Shown: piece after piece, positions 59,473 to 64,000 of the stretch
Layout: each line of letters starts with the position of its first letter
Position numbering within the stretch: position 1 is the first letter of the stretch
NCBI RefSeq assembly: GCF_001955695.1
Contig: NZ_CP019236.1
Span: forward strand, 1,674,001 to 1,738,000
Direction: 5' to 3'
Source of the DNA: Rhodoferax koreense
Lineage (GTDB): Bacteria > Pseudomonadota > Gammaproteobacteria > Burkholderiales > Burkholderiaceae_C
DNA: 64,000 nucleotides
Program-made: the position numbers and the translations under genes
The notes under the pieces: model-generated
Seen by the model: the letters and a program-made list of their open reading frames with translations, nothing else
Databases searched by the model: none
Told to the model about the DNA's origin: nothing

Positions 59473-61644
59473 ATGTCTTCTGAATCCCATGTGCCCCACG
59501 CCTGGCAATTCTTCCGCGCGGGCGGCGTCGACCAAGTCCTGATCACCCGCGGTGCCGACATCGCGCACCTGCGCGAACTCGACCAGAAGCTCTGGGTGGC
59601 GCTGGCTTGCCCCACGCGCGGCATCGACTTCGACACCCGTACGCTGGACCTCATCGACACCGACCACGACGGACGCATCCGCGCGCCCGAGCTGCTGGCG
59701 GCCTGCGACTGGGCCTGCGCGCGTCTGCGCAACCCCGATCTGTTGCTGCAGCCTGCCGGCCGGCTGGCGCTCGATGATCTGGCCGACAACGAGGCAGGGC
59801 GTGCCCTGGCCGCGGAGGCTCGCCATACCTTGGCACTACAGGGGCTCAAAGATGCGAGCGACATCGGACTCGAGGCACTGGTCGAACGCCAGAAGCACCT
59901 GGCGAGCGAACGCTTCAATGGCGACGGCATCGTGACGCCCGCGACCGCGGCCGAAGATGCGGCCTTGCGCGAGTTGATCGAAACCATCATCGCCACTGGC
60001 GGCGGTGTCGACGACGCCAGCGGTACGCCGGGTATCGACAAGGCCCGTGGCCTGGCTTTCTTCGAGGCCGCCGAGCGCCTGCTGGCCTGGCATGCCCAAG
60101 GTGAGCAGGATTGCGGCGCACTACGCACCGCGGCGCAGGCCGTGCAGGCGGTACAGCCCAAGGTGGAGGATTTCTTTGCGCGCTGCCGACTGGCCGCGTA
60201 TGACGCGGGCGCCGCCGGGGCCTTGAATGCGCCGCCGGCCGAAGAGTTGCGCGCCTATGCGTCCCAGATCCTGTCGCTCACCGCCGATCCGTTGAAGCAG
60301 TTGCCACTGGCGCCAGTGGCCGCCGGCCGTGCCCTGCCGCTGGGAGAATATGTGAACCCCGCCTGGCAGCCTGCGCTCGACGCGCTGCGCGAACAGGCTG
60401 TGTTGCCGCTGCTTGGCGCGGACCATGGCCATGCCATCGACGAAGCGGCCTGGCAGCAGCTCAAAGCCCTGGTCGCACCGTGCGGCGATTGGCTGGCCAC
60501 GCGCCCCGCAGGCCCGGTGGCCGCGCTCGGGAGCGAGACCGTGAACCGGCTGCTCGGATGCGATCTGCCCGCGGCGCGCGAACGATTGCTGGCGCTGATC
60601 GCACAGGACAGCCAGGCTGCCCCGCAGCAGGGCCTGGTGAACGATCTGGAAAAGCTGTTGCGGCTGCAGCGCGACCTGCTGGCGCTGCTGCGCAACTTCG
60701 TCTCCTTCGAGTCTTTCTACCACCGGGAGGGCGCGGTCTTCCAGGCAGGCCGGCTGTACCTCGACGGACGCAGCTGCGACCTCACGGTGCAAGTGGCCGA
60801 TGCCGGCAAGCATGCGGTCGTGGCCGGCCTGGCCAAGGCCTATCTTGCCTATTGCGAATGCACGCGCGGCAAGGAAAGGATGACGATCGCCGCGGCCTTC
60901 ACGGCCGGCGATGTGGACTTCCTGTTCGTCGGTCGCAACGGACTCTTCTACGATCGCGACGGCCTCGATTGGGACGCCCGCATCGTCAAGGTGATCGAGA
61001 ACCCGATCAGCATCGCCCAGGCCTTCCTCTCCCCGTACAAGAAGTTCCTGCGCATGATCGAGGAGCAGGTCGCCAAGCGCGCGGCCGCCAGCGACGCCAC
61101 GCAGCAAACCAAGCTCGGGGGCTGGGCCGGCCAGATCGCGAAGGCCGACAAGGCGTTGCCCACAGCCACCGCTTCCACGATGACCACGCCGCCGGTCTCA
61201 GCACCGCGCAGTCGCATCGATGTCGGCACCGTGGCCGCACTGGGGGTGGCCCTGGGCAGCATCAGCGCGGTCATCGTCGGCGTGTTCGGGAAGTTCGTCG
61301 ATCTGGGTTGGTGGATTCCGTTGGCCATCATCGGCATCGTGCTGTCGATCTCGGGGCCGAGCATGCTGATCGCCTGGCTCAAGCTGCGCCAGCGCAGCCT
61401 CGGCCCCATCCTGGACGCCAGCGGCTGGGCCATCAATGGCCGCATGCGGCTCAACGTGCGGCTGGGCGCGTCCCTGTCGCAGACCGCGCGCCTGCCGCCG
61501 GGCACGCGGCGCCAGCCAGACCCGTTCGGCGAGCGCCATGTCGGAGGGTGGAGCCTGGTGGCCTTGCTGCTGGTGCTGGGCGCGGCGCTCGCGGCTTGGC
61601 GCCTGGGCTGGCTGCAAGGAGTTCGCGCATTTTTCACCGTCTGA
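59473..61644 (+). CDS. Large EF-hand membrane protein of unknown function (723 aa)
   Basis: It begins MSSESHVPHAWQFFRAGGVDQVLITRGADIAHLRELDQKLW. A calcium-binding-like EF hand, DTDHDGRIRAPELL, lies near residue 65, and a second weaker one (FNGDGIVTPATA) near 155. A long cytosolic Ala/Leu-rich helical part follows. TM helices lie near residues 585-605, 612-635 and at the C-terminus (WSLVALLLVLGAALAAWRLGW). I know of no function for this family. It is monocistronic as far as spacing shows. Confidence 0.75.
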   Translation: MSSESHVPHAWQFFRAGGVDQVLITRGADIAHLRELDQKLWVALACPTRGIDFDTRTLDLIDTDHDGRIRAPELLAACDWACARLRNPDLLLQPAGRLALDDLADNEAGRALAAEARHTLALQGLKDASDIGLEALVERQKHLASERFNGDGIVTPATAAEDAALRELIETIIATGGGVDDASGTPGIDKARGLAFFEAAERLLAWHAQGEQDCGALRTAAQAVQAVQPKVEDFFARCRLAAYDAGAAGALNAPPAEELRAYASQILSLTADPLKQLPLAPVAAGRALPLGEYVNPAWQPALDALREQAVLPLLGADHGHAIDEAAWQQLKALVAPCGDWLATRPAGPVAALGSETVNRLLGCDLPAARERLLALIAQDSQAAPQQGLVNDLEKLLRLQRDLLALLRNFVSFESFYHREGAVFQAGRLYLDGRSCDLTVQVADAGKHAVVAGLAKAYLAYCECTRGKERMTIAAAFTAGDVDFLFVGRNGLFYDRDGLDWDARIVKVIENPISIAQAFLSPYKKFLRMIEEQVAKRAAASDATQQTKLGGWAGQIAKADKALPTATASTMTTPPVSAPRSRIDVGTVAALGVALGSISAVIVGVFGKFVDLGWWIPLAIIGIVLSISGPSMLIAWLKLRQRSLGPILDASGWAINGRMRLNVRLGASLSQTARLPPGTRRQPDPFGERHVGGWSLVALLLVLGAALAAWRLGWLQGVRAFFTV

Positions 61645-61844
61645 GTTTGCCTGCTGCACCGCGTTCGCTTGGATAAATACTCATATAAATCAAGTATCTG
61701 TTTCCTATGTCGAACGTGTTACGTTAATCGATGAACGATTGAGATACGGCATGTAAAAGACGGCGCCAAACACGCAGAAATCCGCCTTTGGTTGGTATCC
61801 CTTTGGGCATACTTCGCGACTTTGCATACTCTGCACAGGAACGA

Positions 61845-63242
61845 ATGACCATCCGTATTGGAAAAACAGCACTGGTAACCAGTGTGGTTTGTCTTCTTTT
61901 TGCGACTGCTGCGGGCGTGCTCGAAACGTCGCAGTTCGGTGTCCGCGTCCAGAGCCCGCTCGGCGCCACCTGGGCCTGGACGCTCGCCAGTTTGATGGTG
62001 GTGGTCATGTTGCTGCTCACGGTCTACACGGCGCGGCACTACGTGTTTTCGTTGAACCGCCTGTTCGGCCGCCAGCGCCACACTTACGCCAGCATCGTCA
62101 GCGCCGACTGGCCGCGGGTCACCATCTTCGTGGCCGCGCACAACGAAGAGGATGTGATCCAGGATTGCCTGGAAAACCTGATGCTGGTGGACTACCCGGC
62201 CGACCGCATGGTGGTGGTGCCGGTGAACGACCGCTCGAGCGACCGCACGCGCGAAATCATCGACGCCGTGGTCGCGCGCTTCCCCGGGCGCATCGTGCCG
62301 TTCCACCGCGTGGGCGGCAAACCGGGCAAGGCGGCGGCGCTGAAGGACGCGACGGAGACCGTCGACACCGATTTCATCGTCGTCTTCGACGCCGACTACA
62401 TGCCCTCGCGCGGGCTGATCCGGCGCTTGATGGCGCCCTTCTTCGATCCCGAAGTGGGCGCGGTGATGGGCCGCGTCGTGCCGCACAACGTCGGCGCCAA
62501 TCTGCTCACCCGGCTGCTCGACCTGGAGCGCTCCGGCGGCTACCAAGTGGACCAGCAGGCGCGCATGAACCTCGGCCTGGTGCCGCAGTACGGCGGCACC
62601 GTCGGCGGCATCCGCATGAGTGCGCTGCAGGCCGTGGGCGGCTGGCATGACGACGTGCTCGCCGAAGACACCGACCTGACCTACCGGCTGCTGCTGGGCC
62701 GCTGGCGCACGGTTTATCACAACCGCGCCGAATGCTACGAAGAGGTGCCGCAGAGCTGGGCCGTGCGCATGCGCCAGATCAAGCGCTGGTCCAAGGGCCA
62801 CAACCAAGCCATGGTGCGCCATGCCGGCGCGCTGTACCGCAACCGCGAACTCGGCCTCGTCGAACGCGTGGACGGTCTGCTGCTGCTCGGCGTCTACATG
62901 ATGTCGCCGATCCTGCTACTGGGCTGGGTGCTCAGCGTGCTGATGTATTTCACCGTCAGCATCCAGTGGCTCGCCCCCGCCTTGCTGCTGATGGCCTTCA
63001 TGGTGCACAGCGCGCTGGGCAACTTCGCGGCGTTCTTCGAGATCGCCGCGGCCGTGCACCTGGACCGCTCGAACCGGCGCATCCGCCTGCTGGCTTTCTC
63101 CTTCCTCGGCTTCATCGTCAGCGCCGTGGCGATTGCGCTGTCGGTCTGGGAACAGGTGGTGGTGGACCGCATGCCCGGGCGCAAATTCCACTGGGACAAG
63201 ACCGTGCGCTACCGCCGTGCCGCGCCGAAGGGCCAGCCATGA
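61845..63242 (+). CDS. Processive family-2 glycosyltransferase
   Basis: About 465 residues from the ATG at 61845, behind AGGA. An N-terminal TM pair (GKTALVTSVVCLLFATAAGV, TLASLMVVVMLLLTVY) precedes the GT2 catalytic domain: PVNDRSSDRT, FDADYMPSRG (DxD-like), LAEDTDL and QIKRW, which together are the D,D,D,QxxRW set of cellulose/hyaluronan-type synthases. More TM helices follow (LLLLGVYMMSPILLLGWVL, LLAFSFLGFIVSAVAIAL). It polymerises and exports a polysaccharide of unknown sugar. It overlaps the next gene by ATGA. Confidence 0.93.
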   Translation: MTIRIGKTALVTSVVCLLFATAAGVLETSQFGVRVQSPLGATWAWTLASLMVVVMLLLTVYTARHYVFSLNRLFGRQRHTYASIVSADWPRVTIFVAAHNEEDVIQDCLENLMLVDYPADRMVVVPVNDRSSDRTREIIDAVVARFPGRIVPFHRVGGKPGKAAALKDATETVDTDFIVVFDADYMPSRGLIRRLMAPFFDPEVGAVMGRVVPHNVGANLLTRLLDLERSGGYQVDQQARMNLGLVPQYGGTVGGIRMSALQAVGGWHDDVLAEDTDLTYRLLLGRWRTVYHNRAECYEEVPQSWAVRMRQIKRWSKGHNQAMVRHAGALYRNRELGLVERVDGLLLLGVYMMSPILLLGWVLSVLMYFTVSIQWLAPALLLMAFMVHSALGNFAAFFEIAAAVHLDRSNRRIRLLAFSFLGFIVSAVAIALSVWEQVVVDRMPGRKFHWDKTVRYRRAAPKGQP

Positions 63243-64000
63243 TGCTGGCCCTGCTTGCCGGGCTGACGCTGGCCGTGGTGTTGCTGCCGATGCTGCCGGC
63301 GCTGAGCGAATGGCGGCGCCCACGGGACATCGTGCCGCTGCCGATCGACGAGACCGACGCGCTCGACCCGACGTTCATGGCGACCCGTTTCTCGGCCATG
63401 CTGAAGGACGCGATCCGTTCGTGCGCAAACCGCGTCGGACAGTCCGAACTCATGTGCCTGACCCAGGCCGCCGCCGTGGCGTGGCCGCTGTCGCCAGCGG
63501 AACGCGACACGGGCGCGAGCCGCCGGGTGTGGCACGTGGATGGCGATGCCAGCCTGCCGCGCCGCGTGTCCTTCCTCGTCGAGGTCGCGGCCACGGGCAG
63601 CCTCACCACGGCCACCGGCGGTGTCTACCGGGCGCTGTGGTCCGACGCGGATCTGCATCTGCTGGGCGGGGCTTCCGTGCTGCGCTGGGCCCATGGCCGG
63701 CACGTGACGGTTCATGCCGGCAGCACGTTGCCCGGCCGCATCACCGCGGCCCAGGCCTTGAGCCTGGATGAGGGCGTGGGCTTCACGCTCCTGCATGCGC
63801 CGACCATCCAGTTCCTGCCGAGAACCATCGGGGCCGAGGCCGTGGCCGGTGAAATCCTGCCGATGCGAGACTGGCCAGCGGGGCTGGCCTGGGACGCGCA
63901 GCAGCGACGGGGCTTCAGCAAGGCGAGCGTGGTCTTGCCCGCGCGGCGTGCATGGCAGGGCGATCTGGTCGCTGCCGGCGACATGGAACTCGGCGCCGAC
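63239..64000 (+). CDS. Partner of the glycosyltransferase, partial
   Basis: The gene overlaps the GT2 stop (ATGATG) and runs off the window with 254 codons visible. An N-terminal TM anchor (LALLAGLTLAVVLLPMLPAL) is followed by a periplasmic or cytosolic part with a repeated beta pattern (HLLGGASVLRWAHGRHVTVHAG, ITAAQALSLDEGVGFTLLH) similar to polymer-forming or bactofilin-like beta-helices. It is probably a scaffold of the synthase. Confidence 0.7.
   Translation, partial: MMLALLAGLTLAVVLLPMLPALSEWRRPRDIVPLPIDETDALDPTFMATRFSAMLKDAIRSCANRVGQSELMCLTQAAAVAWPLSPAERDTGASRRVWHVDGDASLPRRVSFLVEVAATGSLTTATGGVYRALWSDADLHLLGGASVLRWAHGRHVTVHAGSTLPGRITAAQALSLDEGVGFTLLHAPTIQFLPRTIGAEAVAGEILPMRDWPAGLAWDAQQRRGFSKASVVLPARRAWQGDLVAAGDMELGAD

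Overview
The window is a piece of a high-GC betaproteobacterial chromosome, most likely a member of the Comamonadaceae (Burkholderiales). The pointers are the serC-gyrA / ompA-ubiG-gph neighbourhood, a tmRNA tag reading ANDERFALAA, a PEP-CTERM exosortase substrate and a polyhydroxybutyrate (PHB) depolymerase-type esterase. The genus cannot be fixed from sequence alone.

Layout. (1) Positions 1-6020 are host core genes: serC (cut by the window edge), gyrA, an OmpA-family porin, ubiG, gph and ssrA (tmRNA). (2) Positions 5995-51461 are an apparently intact prophage of about 45.5 kb inserted in the 3' end of ssrA. It is bounded by a 26-bp perfect direct repeat. The phage rebuilds the tmRNA 3' end and supplies a new terminator; what looks like the original ssrA terminator now lies beyond attR. 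(3) Positions 51462-64000 are host accessory genes: two tiny membrane proteins, a diguanylate cyclase, a PEP-CTERM protein, a ribbon-helix-helix-like regulator with a PHB-depolymerase-like esterase, a LysR regulator divergent from mmsA, a large EF-hand membrane protein, and a processive glycosyltransferase with a partner gene cut by the window edge.

The prophage looks P22-like (short tail) in gene order and protein size: small terminase, large terminase, portal (717 aa), scaffold, coat, a gp4-like adaptor, a gp10-like stabilisation protein (475 aa), then three internal or ejection proteins of about 216, 454 and 628 aa that match P22 gp7, gp20 and gp16 in order and size. Lysis genes and small tail genes follow. 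The early region has integrase, excisionase and AlpA-type genes, a cI/cro/cII switch, an initiator gene that carries an iteron array (probable phage origin), and a primase-helicase. There is also an Arc/Mnt-like plus antirepressor (Bro-N) module resembling P22 immI, so immunity may be bipartite.

About 12 kb between int and cI is accessory cargo on both strands: four translationally coupled unknown genes, two paralogous unknown genes each followed by the same hairpin of GGCAATTGCC palindromes, a RelE-like pair, a DUF6978/DUF1828-like pair, a SRAP protein, and a two-gene operon under a perfect LexA box next to a CI repressor that has no self-cleavage domain. An AT-richer O-acetyltransferase gene lies on the opposite strand inside the late genes and is bracketed by a 17-bp direct repeat.

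The most interesting unexplained signal is an 11-mer, CGTGGAAAAAA, found five times, all on the + strand of the late region. Three copies are intergenic and lie 40-41 bp before a start codon, so they are candidate phage-specific late promoters.
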